Below, piece after piece: positions 50,085-59,477 of a DNA stretch of 64,000 nucleotides. Position 1 is the stretch's first letter. The number at the start of each line of letters is the position of its first letter. The notes beneath the pieces were generated by a model that searched no databases, had not been told where the DNA came from, and worked only from the letters and a program-made list of their open reading frames with translations. This DNA comes from JAFGRU01 sp016934985 (lineage in GTDB: Bacteria; Desulfobacterota; Desulfuromonadia; Desulfuromonadales; JAAYDE01): the NCBI GenBank assembly GCA_963665045.2, contig CAXXJQ010000003.1:806001-870000 (forward strand), in the 5' to 3' direction. The translations under genes were made by a program, and so were the position numbers.

Positions 50085-51899
50085 TTAGTAAATAACTGAA
50101 CTACGTCCGGCAAGTTCTTCTGCTTGACTAACGGCAGCCTTGATATCGAAATCCGGCTGGAGTCCGTCTACAGCAGGCTTGACCAGAGATTCATAAAGGC
50201 CGCGGAAATTTTTCAGGGTGGTCAGAACGGGGTTCGGAGAGGTCTGACCCAAGCCGCAGCGGCTCGATTTTTTGATGGTGTCACCAAGGTTTTCCAGGTA
50301 TTCGAGATCGCTCGGTTCGCCCTTACCTGCCATAATTTTTTTCAGGCATTTTGCGATCAGGACGTTGCCAACGCGGCAGGGGGTGCAGTAGCCACAACTC
50401 TCTTCGACAAAGAATTCCATGTATTCGTAGGCGATTTTGAGGAGATCGCGGTCTTTGTTGTAGATTACAATAGCACCACCGGTTGCGAGATCGTCATAGC
50501 AGATAGTCCTCTCAAAGGAATCACTGCCGATGATCTGGCCTGAAGGTCCGGCTACCAGAACGGCTTGGGTATCTTCGGCACCAACATCCTGAAGGATGGT
50601 GCTGATTTTAACGCCGAAGGGATATTCGTAAACGCCGGGAGCTTTGCAGTCACCGCAGATGCTCAGCAGTTTGGTGCCGCTGCTGCCCTGGGAACCGATA
50701 CCTGCGTACCATGCCCCGCCTTGATCGAGAATACGGGAAACGGAGCAGAAGGTTTCGACGTTGTTGACGGTAGTGGGTTTTCTCAGATAACCCTGCTGAG
50801 GTGGGAACGGCGGCCGGTTTTTTGGGTCGCCACGCAGACCTTCGCAGGAACTGATGAGTGAGGATTCCTCACCACAGATGTAAGCTCCGGCACCCATCTG
50901 GATGCGGATATCGAAGTTGAAATTTTTACCGAAGATGTTGTTGCCGAGGAGGCCCGATTCTCTACGCTTCTGGAGGACATCTTCCAGGTAGGCCCGCAGG
51001 TAGGCATACTCACCACGCAGGTAAAGGATGCCGTTTTCTGCGCCAACGGCGTAACCGCCAATGGTCATCCCTTCAAACAGCAGGTCGGCGCGTTCCGTCA
51101 GCAGCACGCGATCCTTGAAAGTGCCGGGCTCGCCTTCGTCGGCGTTGCAGAGAACATATTTTTCTTTGCCGGCAGAGCCGCGGGTAAACTTCCATTTCAG
51201 GCCGGTGGGGAATCCTGCGCCGCCGCGACCGCGCACTTTGCTGGTTTCCACTTCGGCGATGACTTCTTCAGGAGTTTTTTCCAGGGCTTTTTTGAGGCCG
51301 GCATCAGCGGGAACGTCACAGAGGAGAACTTCGCCGGTTTTTTTGATGCAGTTGGTAACCATAGACTTAACGAGAGGATTGGCATTGTTTCCGTCGCCGA
51401 GACCGTATGCTGCCGGCAGTTTTGTCGGGTCAGGATTGCCTTTTATCTTCTGCATGACGTCTTTGGCTTTTTCAACCGTGAGATTTGTTACCATGACGTC
51501 GTTGAACAGAGCAGCAGGTGCCTGGTCGCATAGTCCGATGCAGGGTGCCCATTCCAAAGTGAAATAACCGTCGGCGGAGGTTTCACCAAAGCCGATGCCG
51601 AGTTCTTCTGAGAAGATTTTAGCTATCTCATCAACACCGTACATCTTATCGACAACGTCGTTGCAGAGGCGGATAACCACATTCCCCTTAGGTTTTTCGG
51701 AAAGGAAAGCATAAAAGGATACCACACTTTCAACTTCAACCCGATGAACCTTGGTAAAGCTGGCAATCAGGTCAGTCGCTTCGCTGGATACTCCACCGAA
51801 CGTTGCCTGCACAGCTCTGACAATGTCCATCATCCGCGTACGGTCATTCCCGCACTCTTCACAGATTTTCCTGATTGTTCCTTCGAGGTTCTTACTCAT
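50085..51899 (-). CDS. hoxF: Diaphorase subunit HoxF with fused NuoE-like domain
   Basis: 604 residues. Residues 1-150 are a NuoE/HoxE-like thioredoxin-fold domain; residues 180-600 are NuoF-like with NAD/FMN motifs GRGGAGFPTGLKW and GAGAYICGEES, and the C-terminal [4Fe-4S] site SCGYCTPCR plus CGLGQ. It oxidises or reduces NAD(H) for the hydrogenase. In the N-terminal [2Fe-2S] motif the second Cys of C-x4-C is Asp: C79-NDVV-D84; the later pair C-x3-C (APCIGLCDQ) is intact. So the N-terminal cluster may be missing or have an Asp ligand. First gene of the hox operon. Confidence 0.92.
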   Translation of the reverse strand: MSKNLEGTIRKICEECGNDRTRMMDIVRAVQATFGGVSSEATDLIASFTKVHRVEVESVVSFYAFLSEKPKGNVVIRLCNDVVDKMYGVDEIAKIFSEELGIGFGETSADGYFTLEWAPCIGLCDQAPAALFNDVMVTNLTVEKAKDVMQKIKGNPDPTKLPAAYGLGDGNNANPLVKSMVTNCIKKTGEVLLCDVPADAGLKKALEKTPEEVIAEVETSKVRGRGGAGFPTGLKWKFTRGSAGKEKYVLCNADEGEPGTFKDRVLLTERADLLFEGMTIGGYAVGAENGILYLRGEYAYLRAYLEDVLQKRRESGLLGNNIFGKNFNFDIRIQMGAGAYICGEESSLISSCEGLRGDPKNRPPFPPQQGYLRKPTTVNNVETFCSVSRILDQGGAWYAGIGSQGSSGTKLLSICGDCKAPGVYEYPFGVKISTILQDVGAEDTQAVLVAGPSGQIIGSDSFERTICYDDLATGGAIVIYNKDRDLLKIAYEYMEFFVEESCGYCTPCRVGNVLIAKCLKKIMAGKGEPSDLEYLENLGDTIKKSSRCGLGQTSPNPVLTTLKNFRGLYESLVKPAVDGLQPDFDIKAAVSQAEELAGRSSVIY

Positions 51900-52275
51900 A
51901 GATAATACCCCTAATCCAAATTGTTTGTGTTGCAGTTAAAACAAAGCACCAAACCAAATAAAACAGCCAACCAAAATACACTCAACCTATTATACACCTA
52001 GCTTAAATGCCGCTTTTTAAAGCGCAATCTTCTTTAATTTCACCCTAAATGTCAAGTAATAAAAAAGTAATAAATAAGTAAATAAGAAGGTCTAACTATG
52101 TGTTACAAATGATAAATTTGTGCCACTCTTCTGAAAATGTTGAAGAGTGATTGTGAAAACATTAAAAAACAAATATTTAATTGTGAGAAGTGAACCATTT
52201 TTCTTACCGAAGTCAAAAAAGACGATCCATTTGATGGGAAAACTTATTAAAAAAAAGGCCCACAATGCTTAATCG
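51900..52275. other. Intergenic region upstream of hoxF
   Basis: Between hypB and hoxF on the minus strand. A perfect TATAAT -10 (plus ATTATA, 51989-51994) lies about 90 bp before hoxF without a good -35, which suggests an activator-dependent promoter. A dyad, CACTCTTC (52124-52131) with GAAGAGTG (52142-52149), and the palindrome CGCTTTTTAAAGCG near 52010-52023 are candidate operator sites. No gene is supported. Confidence 0.45.
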
Positions 52276-52956
52276 TTATTCCTTGACAAATTTTGCCTGG
52301 GCTCCGACGCTCTGTTGTTTTTGAGTTTGAAGCCATTCCAGCCACGCCTCCATCCCCTGTCCGGTCAAGCTTGAAAACTCAATCACTTTGGCTGTCGGGT
52401 TCAGCTTGTTAATGTCATCGTAAACGCGCTGGAGATTGTAGCTGGAGGAATTGAGGAGATCGATCTTGGTAAGAAGAATGATGTCAGCGACCCGGAAAAC
52501 GGTGGGATATTTAGCCACTTTGTCGTCTCCTTCGGGAATGCTGAGAAGTATTACCTTAACGTTTTCGCCCAAATCAAACTCACCGGGACAGACCAGGTTG
52601 CCGACATTTTCAATAAACAGATAACCGGCTTTTTCCAGGTTGAGACCAGGCAAACTTTCGGCTATCTGATTGGCATAAAGATGACAACTCATTCCGGTGT
52701 TAATCTGGGTGACCTGGATGGCTTTGTCCGAGACTCTTTCTGCGTCCCGGGTGGTCTGCAAGTCACCAACGACGACAATGGAGGGATCAACCTTTCCCAG
52801 CGCTGGAATGGTATGTTCCAGAAGAGTGGTTTTGCCGCTTCCCGGTGAACTGATAATATTGACGGCCAATATTCCCGCTTTTCTGAATACCTCGCGGTTT
52901 TCCGTGGCAACCAGATCGTTGGCGGCCAGCACGTGTTTCACAACATTGATTTTCAT
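52276..52956 (-). CDS. hypB: Hydrogenase nickel incorporation GTPase HypB
   Basis: About 226 residues. Walker A SSPGSGKTTLLEH, DLQTTRDAERV, the conserved CPGEFDLGE metal-binding region and TKIDLL. It uses GTP to insert nickel into HoxH. There is no His-rich N-terminus, so it lacks nickel storage capacity. The ATG at 52956 or a TTG at 52962 could start it; AGGAG sits closer to the TTG. It follows hypA by 27 bp. Confidence 0.93.
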   Translation of the reverse strand: MKINVVKHVLAANDLVATENREVFRKAGILAVNIISSPGSGKTTLLEHTIPALGKVDPSIVVVGDLQTTRDAERVSDKAIQVTQINTGMSCHLYANQIAESLPGLNLEKAGYLFIENVGNLVCPGEFDLGENVKVILLSIPEGDDKVAKYPTVFRVADIILLTKIDLLNSSSYNLQRVYDDINKLNPTAKVIEFSSLTGQGMEAWLEWLQTQKQQSVGAQAKFVKE

Positions 52957-52982
52957 GTTCAATAAGGCTCCTTGGTAAAAAA

Positions 52983-53327
52983 TTATGACTCGCAGGTCAG
53001 GGATTGGAGGATGAATTCTTCTCCTTTCAGAATATCAATCAATCCTTGACCGCAAACAGGGCAGAGAAAATTGTCGGGCTCCGGCGTAAAGATGTTTTTG
53101 CAGCTGCGGCAGCTGGCCTGGGCATCGATGGCAACCTGTTTCAAAAGGGCTCCTTCTGCCGGGGTTCCGATGCTCGCAGCGTTAAAAGCCTCCTGCATCA
53201 CAACAGGAACGACCTGTTTAAGCACTCCGATGTGGAGTTCAACTTCCTGAATTCTTTCGACTTGATTTTGGCTGGCGATGGCGTTGATCTCTTCCATCAG
53301 GGCCACGGCCAAGGACATTTCGTGCAT
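52983..53327 (-). CDS. hypA: Hydrogenase nickel incorporation protein HypA
   Basis: 114 residues. Nickel-binding N-terminal MHEMSLAVALMEE with His2, and a zinc domain with paired cysteines (SCRSCKN and CPVCGQ). It delivers nickel to the large subunit together with HypB. hypCDEF are not in the window, so they must lie elsewhere. Confidence 0.94.
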   Translation of the reverse strand: MHEMSLAVALMEEINAIASQNQVERIQEVELHIGVLKQVVPVVMQEAFNAASIGTPAEGALLKQVAIDAQASCRSCKNIFTPEPDNFLCPVCGQGLIDILKGEEFILQSLTCES

Positions 53328-53515
53328 GGTTGACTCCGAAAAATTTGCTGAACCGACTTACTTAATCATTGATCATGAAAGGCAAAAAATCAATAAATTA
53401 TAAGTGGCCTGATGTCAACCGCCAAAATTCGACCGGTATTGGTTGCAATCATCCCGAAAGTCATTAAAATAAAGCGTTCTTTATGTCTTGAATTAACTTC
53501 CGAGAGGAGCCACGC

Positions 53516-54391
53516 ATGATAAAAAGTATGACCGGCTATGGTAAGGGGGCTTCCCGCTGCGCTGATTATGTCGTCAGTGTTGAAGTCAGGTCAGTAAATC
53601 ACCGTTTTTGTGATGTCGGGATCAAAGCGCCGCGAACGCTGCTTTTTCTGGAGAGCCGGATCAAAAAGTGCATTGGCGACAGGCTGCGGCGCGGCAAGAT
53701 CGATGTCTTTATTAACCAGGATTTCGCTGGGGGCGGGGATTTGCAACCGAACTGGAATATGGATCTGGCTGGAAGGTATGTGAAAATATTTAACCAGATA
53801 AAAAATGAGTTTGGTTTGCCCGGAGAGGTTTCTCTAGATCTTTTGGTGGCGCAAAAAGATGTCATTAACTTTGAGCAGGTGGAAGTCCCCCAGGAAGAGT
53901 TGGCTCGTGCAACTGAGTCAGCCTTAGATGAAGCGATCGACGGTGTTCAGGGCATGCGCACGGCCGAAGGGGAGGCCATTCTGATTGATCTAAATGAGCG
54001 GCTTGCTTTTTTGGCAGACAACCTTAACGTTATTGAAGAGCGGGCTCCGCTTGTTCCCGTTGAATGGAGGGAAAAATTTTCCAACCGCCTGCGAATGCTG
54101 GAAAGGGACAACCTCCCGGATGCGCAGAAAATAGCCCAGGAAGTGGCCATTTTTGCCGACAGGTGCGACATCAGTGAGGAAATAACCCGTTTTAAAAGCC
54201 ATTTGCAGCAATTTGAAAAACTGTTCGCGGAAGAGGTGGCTGGTCGTCAGATGGATTTTCTGGTCCAGGAGCTTGTCCGCGAGGCCAACACAATGGGCTC
54301 CAAAGGCAATGACGCGCTGTTGAGCGAAAAGGTGGTGGGTTTGAAAGCCGAGCTCGAAAAAATACGCGAGCAAATCCAGAATGTCGTGTAA
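53516..54391 (+). CDS. yicC: YicC-family endoribonuclease
   Basis: 291 residues, start MIKSMTGYGKG and end LEKIREQIQNVV, both hallmarks of the family. The middle GDLQPNW... to EVAIFADRCDISEEITRFKSHL is well conserved. YicC proteins are RNases that shape RNA turnover. The order yicC-gmk-rpoZ-rel is widely kept. Ribosome site GAGAGGAG. Confidence 0.93.
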   Translation: MIKSMTGYGKGASRCADYVVSVEVRSVNHRFCDVGIKAPRTLLFLESRIKKCIGDRLRRGKIDVFINQDFAGGGDLQPNWNMDLAGRYVKIFNQIKNEFGLPGEVSLDLLVAQKDVINFEQVEVPQEELARATESALDEAIDGVQGMRTAEGEAILIDLNERLAFLADNLNVIEERAPLVPVEWREKFSNRLRMLERDNLPDAQKIAQEVAIFADRCDISEEITRFKSHLQQFEKLFAEEVAGRQMDFLVQELVREANTMGSKGNDALLSEKVVGLKAELEKIREQIQNVV

Positions 54392-54472
54392 AAACTCTTT
54401 TTCCTATGGTACAAGGATTCTTGCCCATGGGGGATTAGGGCGCCAATTTCAGGGCACAATTAGTCAGGGATA

Positions 54473-55168
54473 ATGGTTTTGACAGGAAATACCCGGGCGG
54501 ATAAAGGATATTTGGTTGCACAGGCTGAAAACAAGGGGGCCCTGTTGGTTGTGTCGGCGCCTTCGGGCGCTGGTAAGACGTCCCTTTGCAAGGGCCTTCT
54601 GGAATCTTTCCCTGGCCTGCGTTTGTCCATTTCCTACACCACGCGGCCGGCGAGAACGGGCGAAGCCGATGGTGTCGATTATTTTTTCGTGACCCTGGAC
54701 GAATTTAAGGAAATGGTTGCCAACGGGGCTTTTGCCGAGTGGGCCGTAGTGCATGGGAATTGCTATGGTACGGCGAAAGATACCTTGGACTCTGCCCGGC
54801 AGAGGGGCGCTAATATCCTTCTCGACATCGATTGCCAGGGTGCTGCGCAGTTGAAGGAAAATTATGGGGAAGGGGTTTTTATTTTTATTTTGCCGCCGAG
54901 CCTGGAGGAGTTGAAAAAACGTTTGCTGGGGCGGAAAACCGATGCTCCCGAGGTCATCAATACCCGCATCGAAAATGCCCGGCGTGAGATTGCCGAAGCA
55001 TCCTGGTATGATTACATTATAGTCAACGACGATTTTTCAGTTGCCCTGGAAGAACTAAAAGCTATCAAATTGTCAGAGGATTGTCGGTCTTTCAGGAGGT
55101 GCAGCTTTTTGAAGAGATTCGTTGATAAAGAAATTGACGGCAAATCACCTCTGGAAGATAATAAATAA
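54473..55168 (+). CDS. gmk: Guanylate kinase
   Basis: 231 residues. P-loop APSGAGKTS (about residue 30), SYTTRPARTGE, VDYFFV and VHGNCYGT make up the GMP and ATP sites. It phosphorylates GMP to GDP. An N-terminal extension of about 22 residues before the core is longer than usual, so an internal start is possible; no strong ribosome site decides. Confidence 0.94.
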   Translation: MVLTGNTRADKGYLVAQAENKGALLVVSAPSGAGKTSLCKGLLESFPGLRLSISYTTRPARTGEADGVDYFFVTLDEFKEMVANGAFAEWAVVHGNCYGTAKDTLDSARQRGANILLDIDCQGAAQLKENYGEGVFIFILPPSLEELKKRLLGRKTDAPEVINTRIENARREIAEASWYDYIIVNDDFSVALEELKAIKLSEDCRSFRRCSFLKRFVDKEIDGKSPLEDNK

Positions 55169-55294
55169 TCTAAATGACTTAAATCTGCTGTCCAGTGGTC
55201 TCCTGACGCCCTTTTCACCGATACTGTGATACCCTATTGGTGAGATGTCACGAATTAATTATTTCCGCCGCATTGACTTTTTTCTGGAGGAAAA

Positions 55295-55498
55295 ATGGCA
55301 AGAGTAACAGTTGAAGATTGTCTGAAAGTTATCCCCAATCGTTTCCTTTTGGTCATTGTCGCAGCTAAAAGGACCAAACAGCTTTATAAGGGGGGTGAAC
55401 CCCTTATTGAAAACAAAGCGGGAAACAAAAAAGTGGTTCTTGCTTTGCGCGAGGTGGCGACCGGGCAGATTGATTACAAGGTTCCAGGGAGTAAATAA
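55295..55498 (+). CDS. rpoZ: RNA polymerase omega subunit
   Basis: 67 residues. MARVTVEDCLKVIPNRFLLV is the canonical omega start, followed by AAKRTKQL and KKVVLALREVATG. It aids RNA polymerase assembly; in Proteobacteria it contributes to ppGpp binding site 1, fitting the rel gene downstream. Ribosome site GGAGG. Confidence 0.94.
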   Translation: MARVTVEDCLKVIPNRFLLVIVAAKRTKQLYKGGEPLIENKAGNKKVVLALREVATGQIDYKVPGSK

Positions 55499-55621
55499 TT
55501 CTTTCCAATGGCCTGAAGGACGCCCTTCTTTGCTGGGTGCCCTTCGGGTTAACCTTTTTTGTCCTTTTCGTCAGACTCTTGTTCCGTGCTTCACAAATAG
55601 GTTTTAAGGCCTTATTAAGGC

Positions 55622-57769
55622 ATGATCCGTTTCAATGATATTCTTGAAAAAATTCGGTCTTACCATCCGGATGTGAATCTTGACGAACTTCAGAGGGCCT
55701 ATGTCCTGTGTGCCAAGGCACACAAAGGTAAAGAGCCTTTTGAAGGGGAACCCTACCTTAAGCATTCCCTTCAGGTTGCCTATATTCTGACCCAGCTTCG
55801 TATGGATGTGGACACCGTTATTACGGGGCTTCTGCACGACATTCTGGAGAAGAATCTGATCTCCAAAGATACCCTGAAGTCCCTGTTCGGGGCGGAGGTC
55901 GCCGAGTTGGTGGATGGTGTCACCCAGATTGGCAGGATGACCTTTCGCAACACCCAGGAGAGGCAAGCGGAGAATTTTCGCAAAATGCTTCTGGCCACGG
56001 CCAGGGACATCCGGGTCGTTATTGTCAAACTGGCCGATCGCCTGGACTCCATGCGCACCCTGGACCAGCAGGCCCGCCAGGTCCAGCTTCAGGTGGCTCA
56101 GGAGACTTATGATATCTATGCCCCCCTGGCTAACCGTCTTGGTATCAGCTGGATCAAGAGTGAGCTGGAGGATTACTCCTTCCGGTACATGGAACCGGAA
56201 ATCTTTTACGACTTGGCCAATAAGATCAATCGGCGCAGAGTTCAACGCGATGAGTATATCGGTGAAGCCAAAAAAAAGATCGAGCTGAAGCTGGCGGAGC
56301 ATGGCATGGAAGGTCTGGTTTCCGGTCGCGCCAAGCACCTTTATTCCGTTTACGACAAGATGCAGCGCCAGGGGATTGATCTTGATCAGGTCTACGACCT
56401 GGCCGCGTTTCGGGTCATTGTCCCCAAAATCAGCGATTGCTACGCGGTGCTGGGGATAATTCACTCCACCTGGAAGCCTATCCCCGGGCGTTTTAAGGAT
56501 TACATTGCCATGCCCAAGGCCAACATGTACCAGTCACTGCATACCACGGTGATCGGGCCGTATGGCGAGCGCATGGAAGTGCAGATCCGTACCGAAGAGA
56601 TGCACCGGGTGGCCGAGGAAGGTATCGCCGCTCATTGGAAATATAAAGAAGCCGGCGGTAGCGGTTCCTTTCAAGGCAAAGACGATCGTCAGTTCGCCTG
56701 GCTCAGGCAGTTGCTGGAATGGCAGCAGGAGCTTAAGGATTCCAGGGAGTTCATGCGTTCCGTTAAGCTGGATTTGCTTTCCGACTCGGTCTACGTTTTT
56801 ACCCCGGGCGGTGAGGTCAAAGAGCTTCCGCGTGGTGCCACACCCATCGATTTTGCCTTCAGTATTCATTCGGAACTTGGGACACATTGTTCCGGCGCCA
56901 AGATTAACGGCAAGCTGGTCCCTCTGCGCACCGAACTGAACAATGGCAATATCGTTGAGATCATCACCTCTTCGCATCAATCGCCAAGTAAGGACTGGCT
57001 GGCATTTGTCAAAACATCCAGAGCTCGCAACAAAATTCGCCAGTGGATAAAAACCGAGCAGCGTGGCAAAAGTATTGAGCTTGGCCGGGAACTGTTGGAG
57101 AAAGAACTGCGCAAACATGGCCTGGGTCTCAAAAAGACCCTGGTCGGAGAGGCCTTTGTGGCGGCGGTTTCCGATTTGGGCTTTAAGGAGACGGATGATC
57201 TTCTCGCTTCCCTGGGCTATGGAAAGGTTTCCCTTGGCCAGGTTATCAGCCGTGTTGTTCCTGCTCAGGAGAGATTTGAACCGTCTTCCGTTGAAAAAGA
57301 AACCGAAGCTGGCGGCCGGGAGAGGGTTTCTTCGGGGATCAAAATTCATGGCGTGGGCGATATCATGTTCCGTTTCGCCAAATGCTGCAATCCTGTCCAG
57401 GGCGACCCTGTGGTGGGGTTCATTACCCGGGGGAGGGGCATTACCGTGCACACCGCGGATTGCCCACGTATTCAGGACGATGATCCGGAACGTTATGTGG
57501 ACGTGGAATGGGATGAACGCGAAAGTGAAAGCCGATCAGTCAGCATTCGGGTTTTCTGTTATGACCGCAAAGGGATCCTGGCCGGGATTACGAATGCCAT
57601 TACCGATTGTGAAGCCAATATCTTGAGCGCTTCTATTTCCTCCCGGAAGGGGGATCAGGGGGTCAATCTCTTTGAAATAGAAGTCAAAGATTTGGATCAT
57701 TTAACCCAAGTGACCAATGCCGTCAAAAGGGTCAAGGACGTCTTCAAGGTAGAGCGTGTTCGGGGCTGA
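55622..57769 (+). CDS. rel: Rel (RelA/SpoT) (p)ppGpp synthetase with altered hydrolase site
   Basis: 715 residues: HD hydrolase domain, synthetase (about 230-350), TGS (about 385-445), helical/zinc-finger-like RIS and ACT (about 640-715). The synthetase site is intact (YDLAAFRVIV, GRFKDYIA, YQSLHTTV, EVQIRT), with the RFKD form of bifunctional Rels. The hydrolase motif usually HDxxED reads HDILEK (72-77), and LADRLHNMRTL reads LADRLDSMRTL (Asp142, Ser143). His, Asp and Glu of the HD motif remain. So hydrolysis may be weakened. Start MIRFNDILEKIRSY is normal for the family. Confidence 0.93.
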   Translation: MIRFNDILEKIRSYHPDVNLDELQRAYVLCAKAHKGKEPFEGEPYLKHSLQVAYILTQLRMDVDTVITGLLHDILEKNLISKDTLKSLFGAEVAELVDGVTQIGRMTFRNTQERQAENFRKMLLATARDIRVVIVKLADRLDSMRTLDQQARQVQLQVAQETYDIYAPLANRLGISWIKSELEDYSFRYMEPEIFYDLANKINRRRVQRDEYIGEAKKKIELKLAEHGMEGLVSGRAKHLYSVYDKMQRQGIDLDQVYDLAAFRVIVPKISDCYAVLGIIHSTWKPIPGRFKDYIAMPKANMYQSLHTTVIGPYGERMEVQIRTEEMHRVAEEGIAAHWKYKEAGGSGSFQGKDDRQFAWLRQLLEWQQELKDSREFMRSVKLDLLSDSVYVFTPGGEVKELPRGATPIDFAFSIHSELGTHCSGAKINGKLVPLRTELNNGNIVEIITSSHQSPSKDWLAFVKTSRARNKIRQWIKTEQRGKSIELGRELLEKELRKHGLGLKKTLVGEAFVAAVSDLGFKETDDLLASLGYGKVSLGQVISRVVPAQERFEPSSVEKETEAGGRERVSSGIKIHGVGDIMFRFAKCCNPVQGDPVVGFITRGRGITVHTADCPRIQDDDPERYVDVEWDERESESRSVSIRVFCYDRKGILAGITNAITDCEANILSASISSRKGDQGVNLFEIEVKDLDHLTQVTNAVKRVKDVFKVERVRG

Positions 57770-57892
57770 AAAAGGCGTTAATTGCTGGGAAGGGGACCTT
57801 CGGAAAGGATTCTGGCAAGACAGAGGGAATGGACGCGGTGAATGCTTATTCGTCGCTATAAACATTCACCGGTCCGAATGACTGGTTAAATG

Positions 57893-57940
57893 CAGCTATC
57901 CGCCCGGATGGGCAACGGCAACGCTGCTTTTTTTATTTAA
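57893..57940 (+). terminator. Probable terminator of rel
   Basis: GCAGC and GCTGC enclose CGCCC/GGGC pairing, followed by TTTTTTT overlapping the end of the convergent rpmB gene. Confidence 0.55.
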
Positions 57941-58127
57941 CCGGCTTGGTTACGGCGCCACTGCGGATGCAGCGGGTGCAAACCGTGATGGAGCGAATCG
58001 AACCGCCTTCAACGGTTTTCATTTTCTGGAGATTGGGCATCCAGGTTTTTCTGGTCTTATTGTGGGCATGACTGATATTGTTGCCCGTCATCGGTTTTTT
58101 TCCACAAACTTCACATACTCGGGACAT
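57933..58127 (-). CDS. rpmB: Ribosomal protein L28
   Basis: 64 residues. MSRVCEVCGKKPMTGNNISHAHNK is diagnostic; a CxxC at the start makes it the zinc-binding form, but the second CxxC is CTRCIRS. It belongs to the large subunit of the ribosome. Ribosome site AGGAGG. Confidence 0.95.
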   Translation of the reverse strand: MSRVCEVCGKKPMTGNNISHAHNKTRKTWMPNLQKMKTVEGGSIRSITVCTRCIRSGAVTKPVK

Positions 58128-58283
58128 TCTGGAACCTCCTGAAGATTATTACACAAGCAGTAACTTATGCCATAAGTCAGGGAGATATTCAAGACTTTTT
58201 CCATCCAATCGGTACCCTGACCCATAGTTTGTAATGTTGTTAAAATTTTAATAAAAAATATTTTTAAATCAATGGATTAGTAG

Positions 58284-58760
58284 CTATTTGTTTAAACATT
58301 CTATCAGCTTTTCCAGTTCTTCTTCGTTAAAAACTTTGAAACCTTTTTCACGTAAAAGAGCTGTTGTGACCCCACAACCTGGAACGATCCGCTCTTCCAG
58401 ATAGACGTGGTGGACCCCACAACTGGGACTCCGCTCTTTGAGAAGAGCGGTTTTGCAGCCCGTCATCTGAGCAGTTTTCAGTGTTTCCAAGGCGCCGCGA
58501 ATGAAGGCTCCGTTCATTTTTTCGCCGTTATCGCTGAGGAGGTCCCCGCATCCGTCCAGGACTTTTCTGCCGTCGCCGAGAGTGAACCAGGTGCGTGGCC
58601 GTGGAGTTGAAAGGCCGCCATACTGTTCCGGACAGACGGGGATGGGGACAAGACCCCGGCTTGTAAAAAAGTCGAGAATACGTGAGTCAGCTCTACATTG
58701 ACCGTCATAGCGGCTGCATAGGCCGACGAGGCAGGCGCTGACAAGAACGGTTTCGGGCAT
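58284..58760 (-). CDS. DUF523 family protein
   Basis: About 158 residues. VLVSACLVGLCSRYDG, CPEQYGGL, and ALLKERSPSCGV are the family's conserved blocks; three or four cysteines may bind metal. The function is not known. The start ATG at 58760 follows GAGG; a longer frame that runs into purN is discarded. It lies 43 bp downstream of purN, so it may be cotranscribed with purM and purN. Confidence 0.82.
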   Translation of the reverse strand: MPETVLVSACLVGLCSRYDGQCRADSRILDFFTSRGLVPIPVCPEQYGGLSTPRPRTWFTLGDGRKVLDGCGDLLSDNGEKMNGAFIRGALETLKTAQMTGCKTALLKERSPSCGVHHVYLEERIVPGCGVTTALLREKGFKVFNEEELEKLIECLNK

Positions 58761-58803
58761 GACTGACCTCGACAAAAAGAAAGATGGACATGAAACGGAG
58801 GTG

Positions 58804-59439
58804 TTAAGGCCCTGAGCCAGGGGCGGGCGGCAGAATGCGGACCTTTCTTCCTTCAACCGTGAGGCGTTTTTCGGCAAAAAGCTGCACCGCCTCTGGATAG
58901 ATTTTATGCTCTTGTTCTTGAATCCTGGCTTGCAGGGTTTCTTCGCAGTCGCTTTCCAGAACCGGCACCACGGCTTGCAGAATGATAGGGCCGTTGTCGA
59001 CCCCCTTGTCCACGAAGTGGACTGTACAGCCGCTGAAACGGGCTCCGTAATCAAGGGCCTGGCGGGGGGCGTGAAGTCCGGGAAAGGCCGGCAGCAGGGC
59101 CGGGTGAATATTCATGATGGCGCGTGGAAAGCTGTCAATAAAAGATGCGGTGAGGATCCTCATAAAGCCTGCCAGGAGAACCAGTTCGACCCCGGCTTCG
59201 CGCAGGATTTCGATCAGTTTGTTATCGAAATCCTGGCGGTCATGAAAAAGCCTGTGATCGACAAATTGCCATGGGATATGGGCCTTTTCACAGCGGGATA
59301 TGGCGCCGGCATCGGCCTTGTTGGTAATCACCACGGCGACTTCAGCAGTAAGGCTGCCTTTTTGACAGGCATCGATAACAGCCTGCAGGTTTGTGCCGGA
59401 ACCGGAAACCAGTACACCTATGCGAAGTTTTTTGGTCAT
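58804..59439 (-). CDS. purN: Phosphoribosylglycinamide formyltransferase
   Basis: 211 residues. VSGSGTNLQAVIDA binds GAR; NIHPALLP contains the catalytic Asn and His; DKGVDNGPI has the catalytic Asp. It formylates GAR using 10-formyl-THF in purine synthesis. It follows purM by 38 bp. Confidence 0.95.
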   Translation of the reverse strand: MTKKLRIGVLVSGSGTNLQAVIDACQKGSLTAEVAVVITNKADAGAISRCEKAHIPWQFVDHRLFHDRQDFDNKLIEILREAGVELVLLAGFMRILTASFIDSFPRAIMNIHPALLPAFPGLHAPRQALDYGARFSGCTVHFVDKGVDNGPIILQAVVPVLESDCEETLQARIQEQEHKIYPEAVQLFAEKRLTVEGRKVRILPPAPGSGP

Positions 59440-59477
59440 GATTTTTTTCGAATTGTCTGTCAGGGAAGCCTAGTGGA

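Noticed and set aside
55604..57451. Two long minus-strand frames opposite rel
   Set aside because: Shadows of the Rel gene with no domain or ribosome site.
58761..59054. N-terminal extension of the DUF523 gene into purN
   Set aside because: The sequence is out-of-frame purN; the DUF523 domain starts at 58760 after a ribosome site.
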